Assembly (NCBI RefSeq): GCF_022581195.2
Contig: NC_061456.1
Span: 1,862,501-1,926,500, forward strand
Reading direction: 5' to 3'
From: Helicoverpa zea
Lineage: Eukaryota; Arthropoda; Insecta; Lepidoptera; Noctuidae
Length of the DNA stretch: 64,000 nt
In this document: positions 47,284 to 59,508 of the stretch, in pieces
Layout: the number at the start of each line of letters is the position of its first letter
Position numbering within the stretch: position 1 is the first letter of the stretch
Position numbers and translations under genes: made by a program
Notes under the pieces: model-generated
What the model saw: only the letters and a program-made list of their open reading frames with translations
Database searches by the model: none
Told to the model about the DNA's origin: nothing

Positions 47284-48290
47284 GGAGCTCTTACACGGGA
47301 AATCTGATATTCCGAGTATTGACGAAAATAATTACGAAGCTAAAGCCCCTGTCACATATATTTGTGAAGTTATTGACGTTTACAAGAATCGCGGTAAGGA
47401 TATTTTGTAAATAACAGTCAAGTTTTGATTGTTGAATGTGGGTTAGTAAATTGAAAATGTACCTATGTATTACGCAAGTTTTATATTTTTTTACAAGGGT
47501 ATCGAAAATTGTGCATTAATATAGATTTGTATGATAATCATGATTGCACCTTTGCTATTCCGAGAATTGGAGAAAAAATATCCTGCGAGTTTGAGGATTT
47601 TGCAACTTATATACCTACCTTAAGTATTAGCACTGCTTTGTTTGTCGTCCCTAAGGACTAAATAGAATCAGAACTTAAAATAACCAAACAGCTCATACCA
47701 CAAAAATTATTCCACGTAGCAACTCAGTAATCGATTCCCAGTATCACAAACTGCAAACAACCGTGTTCCCAAAGCTATGGAACGTAAACAAAATTTAAAT
47801 ACCAACGGCAAGGAGAATAAACAAGATAAACACAGATATAACAATACCAGATTAACAAGCAAAGAAGATATTCATAATTCCAATTTAAATACAAATTGTG
47901 TTTAAGATATGCTAAACGATACAGAACAGACAGCGACTGTCAGGTTTGAAAAACCTCATAAACTTATCATTCTACTTGACTTCACAATCGTTTTATATTC
48001 TAATTTTGTAAAAAGCTTTGTACAAATTAAGTTTGAACACGTGTATCACCAGAAATTGGGTGATTGTTTAGCTGTTCAGGTAGCTTTTGACGCGTAATTT
48101 CTTCAAATAGTGCATGTTTATTACGGTGTCGTACATAAACGGTGAAGCGGGATCCTATCACTACGACTTCGTTATCCATCTGTGACTATACTGCATTTGC
48201 AACTACAGTTTTTACAAAGGATCTGCTCGTATTTCTGTTACCGTTGTAACAACAAAAACTAAAACATAAAATAAGTAAATAGGTGCACCC
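47284..48290. other. Gene-free stretch
   Basis: Nothing recognised apart from a random-looking 62-codon frame at 47909-48097. Confidence 0.45.
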
Positions 48291-48687
48291 ATACAAGGCG
48301 TTGATTTGCATTTGTGCCATACTTCAGGAGGAGGGCATAAAATACGTAAATAATCGATTGTAATTACAGTTTACGGGAAATACTTAATATGCGCTGCTTT
48401 TTATGTCATTGTAATGTCATAGTATTTCAGAAATAATCCAATTTTATGAATGAAATTCATGAGTGATCGTTGCGAATGCTTTGTGTTTGCGTTTGTGTAA
48501 GGGCGCAGCACAGTTTTGAGGCCAGTAACACACGCGCCGAGTTTGAAAACGGGTAGGTGGCATTGACGAATTTCCGAAAAAAAAAAATCAAAAATTTTCG
48601 TACCAATTTTCTTATTGATTTGGGTCGAGAATCATTAGCATAATTACGTCTTTGACTATGGCACGGATGCAAATCAACAGCTTGTAT
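48291..48687 (+). mobile_element. ~397-bp MITE, copy 1 of an inverted pair
   Basis: The ends ATACAAGGCGTTGATTTGCA..GTGCCAT and ATGGCAC..TGCAAATCAACAGCTTGTAT are inverted repeats of about 30 bp. The body matches the reverse complement of 59509-59908 throughout, for example 'gaggagggcataaaatacgt' against 'acgtattgtatgtcctcctc'. TA dinucleotides sit at both borders, so a TA target is likely. The minus-strand 71-codon frame is incidental. Confidence 0.85.
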
Positions 48688-49484
48688 AACAAATGTGGTT
48701 TTTGAAAAGGGTAGGCAAGGAACCCATAATGCTCACTTGGTCCATTTAGTGAATACTAATGAGGTTGGATTAGATTTTCAAACTGTAAAAACAGTAAAAA
48801 GCCAATATACTTGTTCAGATGTTAATCCGTACATTTATTTGACAAAAAAATAATGTAATTTACTGCCCAGAATGCTATTAATTAACTAACCATAATTGCT
48901 CGAAAATTATACACTATTAACTCAGTGGCATTTTCATTGCATTAATGCGGCACCGATCACAATAAATGTGATTTATTTATCTACATCAAACATTACAATA
49001 GAAAGTGCGTAATTACAAAAGATTGTAGAAACGCATAACTGCGCGAATGAGCACATAAATAATGATATATCGCTACATTTTTCTGACGTTTACATAACAA
49101 ATAATATAACATAAAGTGCACCTCTAATAATTACTTGTACACACGTAATCGTTTAACGCCCACCACAAGAACAAAACATAGATACACAATCTTTAAACAC
49201 GATAATAGATCGTAAAACCGAAATAGAATTGGTAGCATGACCCATCATAGTTGCACCTATCATATAATTTGTGATGTTAAAAATCCCATTTAGTAGCCAT
49301 CATTAAAATTAAGGAACGCTGTTGATAAGATCGGTTAAACAAGCAGCCGTTAGGATAATTGTGGATCCCTCATGTTCTAGTTGCTACATTATGATAGTCA
49401 CGCGATCCTTCGAGGAAAGCTGATTAGCGTTTACTTTGTAGTGATAATTAACGTGGTAAAGATAATTATAGTAGAAGAAAGGAT
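48688..49484. other. Gene-free AT-rich stretch
   Basis: No frame or repeat recognised. Confidence 0.45.
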
Positions 49485-49730
49485 ATGACAGTCATTATAA
49501 CAAGTCCAGATGACTCAATTAACAGTAATAATGATGAATCAGTTGAAGATGAAGATAACGCTGCAAAAGTAATAAAAATAAAAAAGGAATCTCCAAAATC
49601 TAAATATAATGTCAAAGTATCATTCATTCACGAGATCATTAAATCCGCAGATAGCTCGGGAGATAAAACAAAAAAAGCTTTGAATACTGACCATGAACTC
49701 GACAGTTACGGTCAAGTGTATAACAATTAA
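49485..49730 (+). CDS. Possible small protein or first coding exon, acidic, D/S/N/K-rich
   Basis: An 81-codon frame starts MTVIITSPDDSINSNNDESV and continues with DEDNAAKVIKIKKESPKSK.. and ..FIHEIIKSADSSGDKTKKA... Unlike most short frames here it has the composition of a disordered nuclear-protein segment: clustered D/E and S/N, then K-rich, with an I-K-K-E site of the sumoylation type. The SFIHEII string loosely recalls the repressor (EH1/TN) peptides of homeobox proteins, but the leading aromatic residue is misplaced, so that is weak. 'ACG|GTCAAGT' at about 49712 could be a splice donor; otherwise it ends at TAA. No transposon signature is nearby. I do not recognise the protein. Confidence 0.33.
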   Translation: MTVIITSPDDSINSNNDESVEDEDNAAKVIKIKKESPKSKYNVKVSFIHEIIKSADSSGDKTKKALNTDHELDSYGQVYNN

Positions 49731-50643
49731 GAATATAGCATTATCATTGTTTTTGTTTCTGCTAATTCCGCACACGTAACCGGTTTAATGAACTTATGCA
49801 GACGTCTTGTAGCGACATTTTTTTCTGCATCATTTTTTAGCTTTTTCCTTTTAGGATTAGACTCAGTCTAGATTTGGTTTATCTAGATGACATAAGGAGT
49901 TTTGAATGTAACATTCCAACGGATTCACAATGGAATTGTTCTATTTGTATTCTAAGATATATCTGCATATTATGAGAACTTAAGGAATTCCAGACTTGTT
50001 TCTTTTGTTATTTTATAGGTATTTTTCCATAGCATTGTGGATTTAAATGTTTATAGCAGCGTGTATTTTATTGTCATTTAAAGAATTCGTCGGTTTCTTG
50101 TCTTGTTCAAATGTTATTTTTATTAAACCTTTCTGTGTTTGACTTAACTGTTTCACTAGATACACATACATCAACCTGATCTCTTAGGCTATCGTTTACG
50201 TAATTCAATGTAACATCGTCTCGATGTATCATCGGATCGTCCCTGCAATTTGCAGCATGCAATCAAGGTAACAGAACGGTACACGTTTTCGCATCACGCC
50301 TGAACACTGTTCTTTGGTTCTGCCCGTATAATCTTCAACCAGGTTCCGGGGTCAGGATTCACAGCTATCTTTGATAAAATATCTTACTAATAATTATGGT
50401 GCTTCACGGCCAATTAACGATTTGCTTTCGATGATAGTCAATGTTGGCGAAATTATGAAGGAATTTTTGAGGCCTCGGTTTTTTAATGGCTTTGGAATAA
50501 TGATGAGGTTTTTTTTCTGGCTATAGTACTATTATTATGTAATATACCTACTATTTTATATATCGAAGAAGGTGTAGTTAGAATTCATAAATATTATTTA
50601 AATTGAATAAAGGAATATTTCGCGTGTGTCGTTCATAATCACA
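49731..50643. other. Gene-free stretch
   Basis: Unique AT-rich sequence; nothing recognised. Confidence 0.45.
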
Positions 50644-50647
50644 TTAA

Positions 50648-50888
50648 ATCATCATCATCATCATCATCATCATCAGCCTATCGCAGTCCACTGCTGGACA
50701 TAGGCCTCTCCAAGTGCACGCCACTGAGATCGATTTTCAGCTTCTCGCATCCAGCTCCTGCCAGCCGTCTTGCGCAAGTCATCACTCCACCGTGCCTGAG
50801 GACGTCCTACACTACGTTTGCCGAGGCGTGGTCTCCACCCTAGAACTCGTTTACCCCAACGGTTATCGGTTCTTCGGCTAATATGGCC
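50648..50888 (-). pseudogene. LINE endonuclease-reverse transcriptase, C-terminal 71 codons and GAT tail
   Basis: On the minus strand an uninterrupted frame from 50888 to the stop at 50673-50675 begins GHISRRTDNRWGKRVL, continues through RPRLGKRSVGRPQARWSDDL and ends QWRALGEAYVQQWTAIG. The stop is followed by (GAT)n at 50648-50672. The GHI.RR.D.RW and KRSVGRP..RW.DDL motifs are the C terminus of the moth LINE reverse transcriptases that databases call endonuclease-reverse transcriptase; RTE-like is my best clade guess. The copy is 5'-truncated, but this part carries no stop or frameshift, suggesting a fairly young insertion. The frame ends upstream in 'TGATATATC'. Confidence 0.88.
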
Positions 50889-52472
50889 GATATATCACAT
50901 AAATGAAATGCGTTAATATACTGGTTAATGTATGTCGATTAACACAAAGAAAAAAGAAAAATACGTAAAAATAAAAAAATGAATTTTTCAAACAAAGTAA
51001 ATAGAATAAAAATGTGCGAAAATTAGAACACCATATAAAAGTCAGTCATTACAAACAACTGAAATTCTCCCTTGAAAACTGACAGCTGTCAACTGATCAA
51101 AACATTCGATACTCCTAACTTTATCTCTGCTTTACACATGATGTTGTAAATTATAAAAACGAAAAATGACTCCTGTAGTTAAACCACTGAATGGATTAGG
51201 TTATTTTTTTTACAATTCGCCATAGAATATCATATGCGATAGGATTTAATGTGATTGTAAACGACACACCCTGTATAGGTATACTCAATTCACGTCTTTA
51301 CCAATATATGTAGAATACCAATGTGAAATCAAGACTTATTTTTTTCTAAGCTAAGCTAGGCTTACCTCGGGAAACATTATCTCAGTCTAAAACAATCTTT
51401 AAATTCAACAGAGGCGTTTCGTTTTTTATTCAAATAGATAAAACATTGGCTCCTATTACAGTTAGTTGTTCAACGACCGTAGGCGCCGCTCATTATTGAC
51501 AGCCCAAATGACTTTAAACACACTTTTTGCGATACTTAAATCGTGGTCTGCATTAGCAATGATACTTTGCTTTAAGCCGGGTCATTTGTTTAGGAGTAAG
51601 TACAAGACTATTGATGAATTATTTTGAATTGATTAGACCATCGGGCTGTCGTGTTTCTACTCAGAATATAATCCATTAATAAGGAAAATGATGGTATCAT
51701 CCCCAATGAATTTATTTTATCTATAACAAATACTTGCCACAAAAATGGTTTTTTACATAAGTTTATAGGTAAAAATATACCAAGCGTCTGTGTAGATAGG
51801 TGTCCTAACTGATTCAACTTTTTAGCGGGGTTACATTTCAAACTTGTTTAAGTACCTGCTTTCTTCTTTATCTATACCTGCCCCACCTGCTTTATTTTTT
51901 CTATTTCACCTAGAAGATATCTTAAAATACATTCGTTATTATATTTTTTCTTATTAACATTCTCATCGTAAGTAATGCGTTATCTCGTGTCGAAGAAACT
52001 TGACATTAAACTTAATTATTTTTTAATTGATATGAAATAATAATTTATACAATTTATTTGATTCTATTAGTTTTTATTTAAATTTTTATGATTTTTATGC
52101 ATATTATACCTAATTATATTCTATTTTTTATCATCCATTAGTTTATTTTACACCACATTAAGATACCTGATATCGCTAATTTATAATAATGCCAAAATAA
52201 AAGCATTGATATTCAGCAAAAAAAGTCAAAATGTATAAAATATACAAATAGACTCTCGAAATGAAATTAAATGAAGTAGAAATTAAAAAAAAAACATACA
52301 TACTTCAAATTAATTAGATCGAACAGGTATTAAATGATAGTTAAAAAATATTATCAATATACTTATCAATGTGGAGTAAGTACATATTTAAGCACTGCTC
52401 TATAAATCAATAGTTAATATGACTCGGAAGCGAAAGCCAGTACCACGTGGTTTAACATCCTTCGGTACATAT
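50889..52472. other. Gene-free AT-rich interval
   Basis: Strongly AT-rich, especially 51890-52400. A 77-codon minus frame at 51608-51841 is unsupported. Confidence 0.45.
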
Positions 52473-54003
52473 GTTATGGACCAAGTGATAAATTGGGCAG
52501 TATACATAATGCCCGGTCATTATGAAAAATGCCCAATATGAGAGTGCAATTTGATAATAATTATTCAAATAATCAAATTGACCGGGCACTATACATATTG
52601 CCCGTGACCTTTTGGGCAAAGTAATACAAACATATTTAATTTCATATTTTTTATTGTTATTGACATTTAACTTAAAATAAACTAAATATTAAACCACTTA
52701 AATAATCAACCTCATGATTTGGATTAATTATGAAGGACTTCTGCCTTAAAAATCCACTAGTTTTTGCATTTAAAAGTTAAGGAGAGTCATATTAAAAATA
52801 TAATTATTTTACAACATATCTTTGTTTTATAGAAATGACTTATTATTATTAAACAAAATAAATAAACTAAAGTAATCAGATTCATTATTTGGCATAATTA
52901 GCATCTTCTCTAAATAAAAGTCAAATGAAAATATAATTAAAATAGGGTGCTATTTAAACAGGCTTCTTTTTAATATCGTTATTCGCCCCCAAAAATGTAT
53001 GTTGCCTTCTAAATTACTAAGTCAACCACAATTAACGAGCATCTGAATAATACTATCTTAGCCACTAGTTATCTTCTAATAAACCACTCGAAATACAACT
53101 CAGCATGATGGTTATTTTTTAGCATCTAAATGTGTAGCACGCATTCTAACTAAACTAAAGTAAACTTCTACAAAACTATTAAATGACATCATAAAATATA
53201 TTTATTTAGCTTCTAAGTTTTTTACTCAGTACGTTTAAAATATAACACATCCCATATTAATTGACCCAGCATGGAAGTTAGCATGCAACATGCAGCAAGC
53301 ATGGCTTCTGTCACGGCTCCGGCGCTGCGGGGCTCCGGCGGTTCCATGCGAGCTTGTCGTCGCAGATGGTTTTCACGCTCACCACCGCAGCTTCGGCTTG
53401 CTGCCCGGCAGAGCCGGCCAGCCTCAGCCGCGGCGGCGAGCGCTTCAACTACCTACGCCTTAGCCCGCAGGCCGCCTCGCCCCTCCGTGCCTACGCGGTT
53501 TTGAATTACACTCTAGGGGTAGGGCAGACAAGACTACGTGGAGTCGGTTTTGCAGCGATTTGTTTTCGTCACTTACTTCAATTTTTAATACAATGTTTTG
53601 AATCCAAATTAAATTCTACCATAAAAAAACAAGCCAAGTAAAATGAGATAAAAAAAACGAGGCCGAGTTAGTAAATTAGATGACAATTGTCCAATAAATA
53701 ATTTTGTGGCTAGACTTATAATTTCCCATTAAAATAGAACATATGATTTGCAAAACAATAATCATAAAATATGTAGCAAGTAACAGGATTTATTTATTAG
53801 AACAACTGCCACCCTCGCACCGCGTAAAATATGCTTTATTATCAAATTGCCCAACTATCATGTAGCAATATAATAATGCCCGTACAATGTGATAAATAAT
53901 GAAGTTAAGATAGTTATTAATCACTTGGCCCGATAAAGCTAGACATTATTCATAATGCTCGGGCATTATAAATAATGCCCGAATTAATCACATGGTCCAT
54001 AAC
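52473..54003. mobile_element. 1.53-kb inverted-repeat transposon with GC-rich core
   Basis: The left end GTTATGGACCAAGTGATAAA pairs with the reverse complement of the right end GTTATGGACCATGTGATTAA. Inside both ends lie repeated palindromic words of the type CGGGCATTATxxATAATGCCCG (52510-52610; 53870-53985). The flanks ACATAT (52467-52472) and ACATAC (54004-54009) may be a 5-6-bp target duplication. The interior is AT-rich except for 53300-53510. No transposase domain is recognised, so it is probably non-autonomous; superfamily unassigned. Confidence 0.78.
53297..53510. other. GC-rich island inside the 52.5-kb transposon
   Basis: About 210 bp of 'ggctccggcgctgcggggct', 'gagcttgtcgtcgc', 'agccgcggcggcgagcgctt', 'gcccgcaggccgcctcgccc' type sequence in an otherwise very AT-rich element. 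Frames of 77 and 95 codons cross it in two phases and read as R/A/S/P-rich strings with no domain. The motif set is familiar from moth repeats. It is cargo or a regulatory core of the element, not a host gene. Confidence 0.6.
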
Positions 54004-54317
54004 ACATACATTACATATTCGTACAGTCAACTACATTATACACAAGTGCATTTAAATAACTGTACACTGAACTTTAGCCAAATCAACCGGTCCGCGATAA
54101 AACAGGTATCGTATTATCAATCAAATTAATTTTATGCGCGACTGTACACGTATTAAAGGGCAATGTGTGTATTCAATAATTTCATACTTGAATTATTAAA
54201 GTTGCGGTAATGTCGAACTCAGTGTTTTCGAGATTGTTATTATTCTCTTTCATCGTTTTTTTAACGAGTAACGAATGTGTATTTTTGTTACAACTGTATG
54301 TGAGAGTTCACTATATT

Positions 54318-54398
54318 TATGTCCTGCTGGCTGATCTCCTCCTTATATGAGATAAGCGGAGGTGGCCGACAATCGTCTAGAACTTCATTATTATTATT
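54318..54398 (+). repeat. 3' fragment of the SINE family
   Basis: 'tatgtcctgctggctgatct', 'ccttatatgaga', 'ggccgacaatcgtctag' and an ATT-type tail match 40955-41045 of the full SINE. Diverged and 5'-truncated. Confidence 0.65.
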
Positions 54399-55349
54399 CT
54401 GTGAGAGTAGACTGAGACGTCCCCTTGTTAGACTGAAATGAATCCTGCGTAGTGTATTCTAGCTCAGTATCATAGAAAATAAAGCCGAAAGTTTTCAAAA
54501 TTTGACGTTGTTCAGCAGTATGTCTACAAATCTAAAAAAAAAAATAATACATACGAGTATATTCAAATTGATTATGATTTTAAAGTCCAAATAAAAAGAC
54601 ATCTTTTTTCCGAAGCGTAAATGCAGGAAAAACTTGATAGATAAAGATCCTAATTTCCTTATGAGCAATTTACTACACAATCGACAACTTAGCGTAACCT
54701 TGAACTTCAAATACATCTCAATTATGTGCACAAAAAATGACGTAAGAAAAACGCAAGAAGTCATTTTCTGATTGATGTTAATTCGATTGAACTTATAGAC
54801 GTTTTATTGAAGAAGTTTACGTTTAAAAGAGGTCTGTATCTGTCTAGACTTTAGTTGACATGAGAAAAAATAAATGCTACTGGCCGTAAGGATGCGCTTA
54901 GATTTGATAATGACTTTTTTTCGTAAAGGATGATGGGCAATTTTGTATGAACCCTGGCCTGATAACCAATAAAGTTCTAATGAATATTATATTATTGCTT
55001 ATACCCTATAGTTACTGAAATAAAACGGTTCATGTCAAGAATCTACCGGAAATAAGTACAGTCGGGCACAAAAGAGTTATACTTTTTGCACCGATTTTTT
55101 TTTGTTTAAAATAAAATCCATACTAGAAAAATTCATTGTATGATGTATTTTCGTCAACTTATCACTTTTTTAAATAAGCCTAGGGTAGACTATCAATAAA
55201 AATCGGTCTTAACTACGCATAATTGTTTTAATAGCAAAACAAAACATAAAAACTTTTACTTCTACCACCGTATACTATTTCCATTATTGGAGATAGCATT
55301 TCCTCGTTCTGCGGCACCAGGATAGTCGGCCTTGGGTTGTCGAGTTATT
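54399..55349. other. Gene-free stretch
   Basis: An 89-codon minus frame (54495-54764) is F/L/I/K-rich and unsupported. Nothing else recognised. Confidence 0.45.
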
Positions 55350-55490
55350 AGAAAAGTAGCGACCCACCCCAGCTTCGCACGGGAAAACAGAATTTACTCA
55401 CTATTTAACGGATGTTATTACACATACAAACCTACCTCTTCAATCACTCTATCTTTGAATATAATAATATATTAAAAAAAACCGCACGGG
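55350..55490 (-). repeat. Inverted LINE-tail remnant
   Basis: 'gcgacccaccccagcttcgc' 'acgggaaaac' and 'tattaaaaaaaaccgcacgg' are the widespread 'cccgtgcgaagccggggcgggt' insect tail in reverse. Confidence 0.55.
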
Positions 55491-55854
55491 TGGTCAGGTC
55501 CGCAAAGATAAATGAGGGGTTTAATCAGTATTCTTAGACTAAAGTTATTTAAGTTGTTTATCAGCTTTCACAGAGTTCTCATCATATGGCACATCAGGCT
55601 TGTTAGCCAGGACAGTCGACAGTCATTGATGATGATAGCTTGATGCCAGCACACCTCCAATTCCATAGGATTATATTTCAAAGCAAGATGTATTATCCTG
55701 GCCATTAGATGATGTCATGCAAGTACTCACGACAAGTATTTGCATGAAATGGGCTACGGACTTGACTGAACTGATTTGAAAAATCTTTCAGTGGTGCAAA
55801 AGCTACGTTATTTATAATAAGAAGATAGGTAGGTTTTCTTTATATACCATACGT

Positions 55855-57205
55855 GCCAAAGTGGTTTAATTCCATAGGCAGTCGTAGGCTTACAGGACTG
55901 ATATATTCCTTCCCCAGTGGTTAACAATGTTCCACCCATAACAAAAATTGAAGTTTAGGGTATAAGCTATCATTTGATGTGCAAATGGATATTATTGGTT
56001 ATGCCGGTTAGACTCACTGAAACGGCGGAATACGTACACCTTATGTTGTGAATGCTGCCTGTATTTTTTTTAATATGGACACATGCACCTTCTGTGATAC
56101 GTCCTGACTGATATTGGCAATAATAATGGCACTTAAACATCTCTCCCATACAAAATGAAGTGTTTCAAGTCCATACGCTGTGCCACGCTACCAAGTGTCA
56201 TATCTTCGTTCTCCGGTGGTTCACAATGTTTTGCCCATAATAAAAAATGAAGCTTAGGATATGCTATCATTTAGCTATCATTTGATATAATCTTTTTTTT
56301 TTCAATAAACTTGAAAAATATGGGCACAGACACCCTCTGCGACTCGTTCTGACAATTATTGACAATAATATAATGCACTTAAACATCCCTCCCATACAAA
56401 ATGAAGTGGTTCAAGTCCTTAGGCTGTCCTATGCTATCAAGTGTCATATCTTCGTTCTCCGGTGGTTTACAATGTTTTGCCCATAATAAAAAATGAAGCT
56501 TAGGGTATCAGCTATCATTTGATATGCGAATTGTTTTTATTGGTTATGCCGGTTAGAGCCACCAGAACGGTGGAGTACGTACACCATACGTTGTAAATAG
56601 GTAATACCTGCTAAATAATCTTTTTTATAACCTTGGAAAATATGGGCACAGACACCTTGTGTGATACGCCCTGACTAATATGGACAATAATAATGGCACT
56701 TAAACATCTCTCCCATACAAAATGAAGGGTTTCAAGTCCATACGCTGTCCTACGCTACCAAGTGTCATATCATCGTTCTCCGGTGGTTCACAATGTTTTG
56801 CCCATAATAAAAAATGAAGCTTAGGATATGAGCTATCATTTGATATGCAAATGGTTTTCATTGGTTATGCCGGTTAGACTCACCAGAACGGCGGAATACG
56901 TACACCATACGTTGTAAATACTAAATGCTAAATAACCTTTTTTTTTCAATAAACTTGGAAAATATGGGCACAGACACCTTCTGCGACTCGTTCTGACAAT
57001 TATTGACAATAATATAATGCACTTAAACATCCCTCCCATACAAAATGAAGTGGTTCGGGTCCATGGGCTGTCATATGCTATCAGGTGTTATATCTTCGTT
57101 CTCCGGTGGTTCACAATGTTATGCCCATAATAAAAAATGAAGCTTAGGGTATAAGCTATCATTTGATATGCGAATCGTTTTTATTGGATATACCGGCCAA
57201 TTTTA
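55855..57205. repeat. ~322-bp tandem repeat array with A-B-A-B higher-order structure
   Basis: The landmark 'cccatacaaaatgaag' ends at 56160, 56406, 56727 and 57050, spacings of 246, 321 and 323; the short unit lacks about 75 bp. A diverged partial unit lies at 55855-56030. Units 1 and 3 carry 'gatacg.cctgact.atat' and 'taataatggcacttaaacat' 'ctctccc'. Units 2 and 4 carry 'gcgactcgttctgacaatta' and 'aatataatgcacttaaacat' 'ccctccc'. So a two-unit block was duplicated as a whole. All units share 'atcttcgttctccggtggtt' (unit 3 has 'atcatcg') and 'gcccataataaaaaatgaag'. A 67-codon frame inside is incidental. Confidence 0.92.
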
Positions 57206-58389
57206 CCCATCATCCTTTGAATCTGTAAGGAATTCCAAGTTTGAAATCTTGGAAGTTGTTTTTTGTTTGGTTTTTCCTCCATGAGTGTTTTAAGTAACAA
57301 CAACAAACGGTAAAAAGGTGTGGTTGTGAGCCAACTTGGTGACGTTATAACCGCAAAAACATTACATCAGTGTACTTAAGTATACAAATTGTCTAAGTTT
57401 AGGCGACATCTTACAAAAAGCACTTGAATGTACAAGTAACGGAAAAACAGAACATTTGGTAATTGAGATTGAAAAAGATAGCTAAGCAAATCATATAAAA
57501 ATCATACAATCTTACAGTATGTAGTTCAATACTGTAGCTTTATCAGACAAATACTTTAGAAGTAAGAGTACTCGAGTCGTATAATCGAATCGGCAAAGAC
57601 ACACCTTTACTCGAAATACACTCGATCCAGCACAAATTAATCGATTGAATGGCACTTTCATAATTTATTCGGGTTAGTCCGATAAGCCGAAAGGGTAAAT
57701 TTAATTGGCTTTCCCAACATAAAACTGCTTTAAATACTCGTAGGTGCTCATGTTTGTGTAAGAGAAAGGGATTTTAAAAATAATTGTATCGATATTAAGG
57801 ACGGTAAAAGGTGTTAAACTTGTCGATGGTGATATTGTTAATGATCAGTTTTCTCGATATAAGATATACCAACAAGTAGGTAAGGCATTATTGTTTGCTG
57901 TAGGTTAATAACGCAAAAATTAAAAATTATCTGTAACTTTATGGAAAAAATAATATTGTAGTTACAAACATCTTTGCAAACTGTAAACTTGGCTACTATA
58001 ACTGTCAATCTGTACATGGATAAAAAGTATATTATCATGTTTGTTGGAGTACCCTCATACCCACCATATTCTGTGCCGAATTTCACCTCAAACGCTTCAG
58101 CCATTTAAGCGTGAAAGCGAAGCAAACAAACTCACATTAGTATTTATAACTCACATTCACATTTATAGGTCGTAATGAAATCTCGTGGGTGGCCTAGCTA
58201 GAAGAGAAATGATAAGCTACGTTGATCTTTACTGCAAAATATAAGTGTTATTTCACTGCGGCTGGCATATGGCCCATTCTATGCACTCTCATTAGTTACA
58301 CGAGAGTATCATAAGCTATATTTAAGTTAATTAATTTCCTGAGGTTAGTACTCATGAGAATAATTTTGGAGCTTGTAGTTTTATATTAA
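57206..58389. other. Gene-free stretch
   Basis: An 88-codon minus frame at 57838-58104 is unsupported. Nothing else recognised. Confidence 0.45.
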
Positions 58390-58565
58390 CCTTATTTTAT
58401 AGCTGTAATTTTGTTTGTCGCGCTATCAACCCAAAACCACTGAACCGATTTAATTAAAAGGTGCAATAATCAAGTCATTGTCACGTATACAAGGACGTGT
58501 ACAAGTGCTTGAGAAAGTCCCCTTTTTATCCGGGTGCGGGAAATAGTTTCACACGGGGAACAACT
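58390..58565 (+). repeat. LINE 3'-tail remnant
   Basis: 'ttgtcgcgctatcaacccaa' 'aaccactgaaccgattta', then 'ctttttatccgggtgcggga' 'aatagtttcacacgggg', follows the canonical order of the tail seen at 1-126 and 20.6 kb. Confidence 0.62.
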
Positions 58566-59508
58566 TATACTTATAACTAGAAAGACATCTTCCATAACTT
58601 TCACACTGAAATATATGTATTTTACTTTCCAAACTGAATAAAGATTCAAGTAAGTAGGTACCTAGATACGTGTCAGAGAATACAAAATTCTGAACACCTA
58701 CCTACTTACAGTAGTTTTGTAACAACATGCTGTTGGATATTTACAAACAACAGCATTGTCTTTGCCCATAACTTCAAGTTTCATATTGAACGATGCATCA
58801 GTCATTTGTTACTATTTATGGGAAACGTGGATCGTTAGTGGAAAGAACGACAATAGTATGACGACAAACGATTTGACGCTTTTGACGCCAAACCCTTGAA
58901 AATGCTGGAGATGTTTTTGATTATTCTTATGAAAGAATACCACTGAAATGTTTCTATATTTGGCGCACAGATATAATACGTAGCTAGTTAGCTTCCACCA
59001 GCGTCCAGTAAAAACTATTTTCTTCGACAAATGGGCTATCTAAGGTTGCAAGAACTTTTCAATTCGAAAAACTAGTTCCTAATTAGCTCGTTTAAGCAAT
59101 CAAGCTCTTCAGCTTTTTAAATATAAGTACCTAAAGGTAATATTTAATTTCTCTTATGTTCGTCCCTTTATTTGGACTCAATTTTCAAAACCAGAAAAAA
59201 TGTAGGGCAGAAACTAGGTCAAAACCCACTGTAACATGAACCAAAACAAACATCACAAAGATACCAAACTAATTTCTCAAACATTAACTACGATTACACG
59301 CGTTAACTTAAACCGCTATCAATCATAATCGTAGTTATATAATTTGACTTAACCATGTCACACCGTCTCATGACCGAGTGAACATGTTCATTCATTCATT
59401 CACTCAGATGATCCGTTGACGTTCATTCATCATAAAGTTGACGGGTGTCAATCGGTTTATCAATTTAATTATATCTTGAGGTCAAGTTTAGGTACTTGAC
59501 AGATTAAT
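58566..59508. other. Gene-free stretch
   Basis: Short minus frame at 58812-59030 is unsupported. A (CATT)n-like patch is at 59388-59402. Confidence 0.45.

Noticed and set aside
53271..53641. Two overlapping R/A/S/P-rich frames, possible protein gene
   Set aside because: They lie in a GC island inside an inverted-repeat transposon and are open in two phases at once, which reflects base composition.
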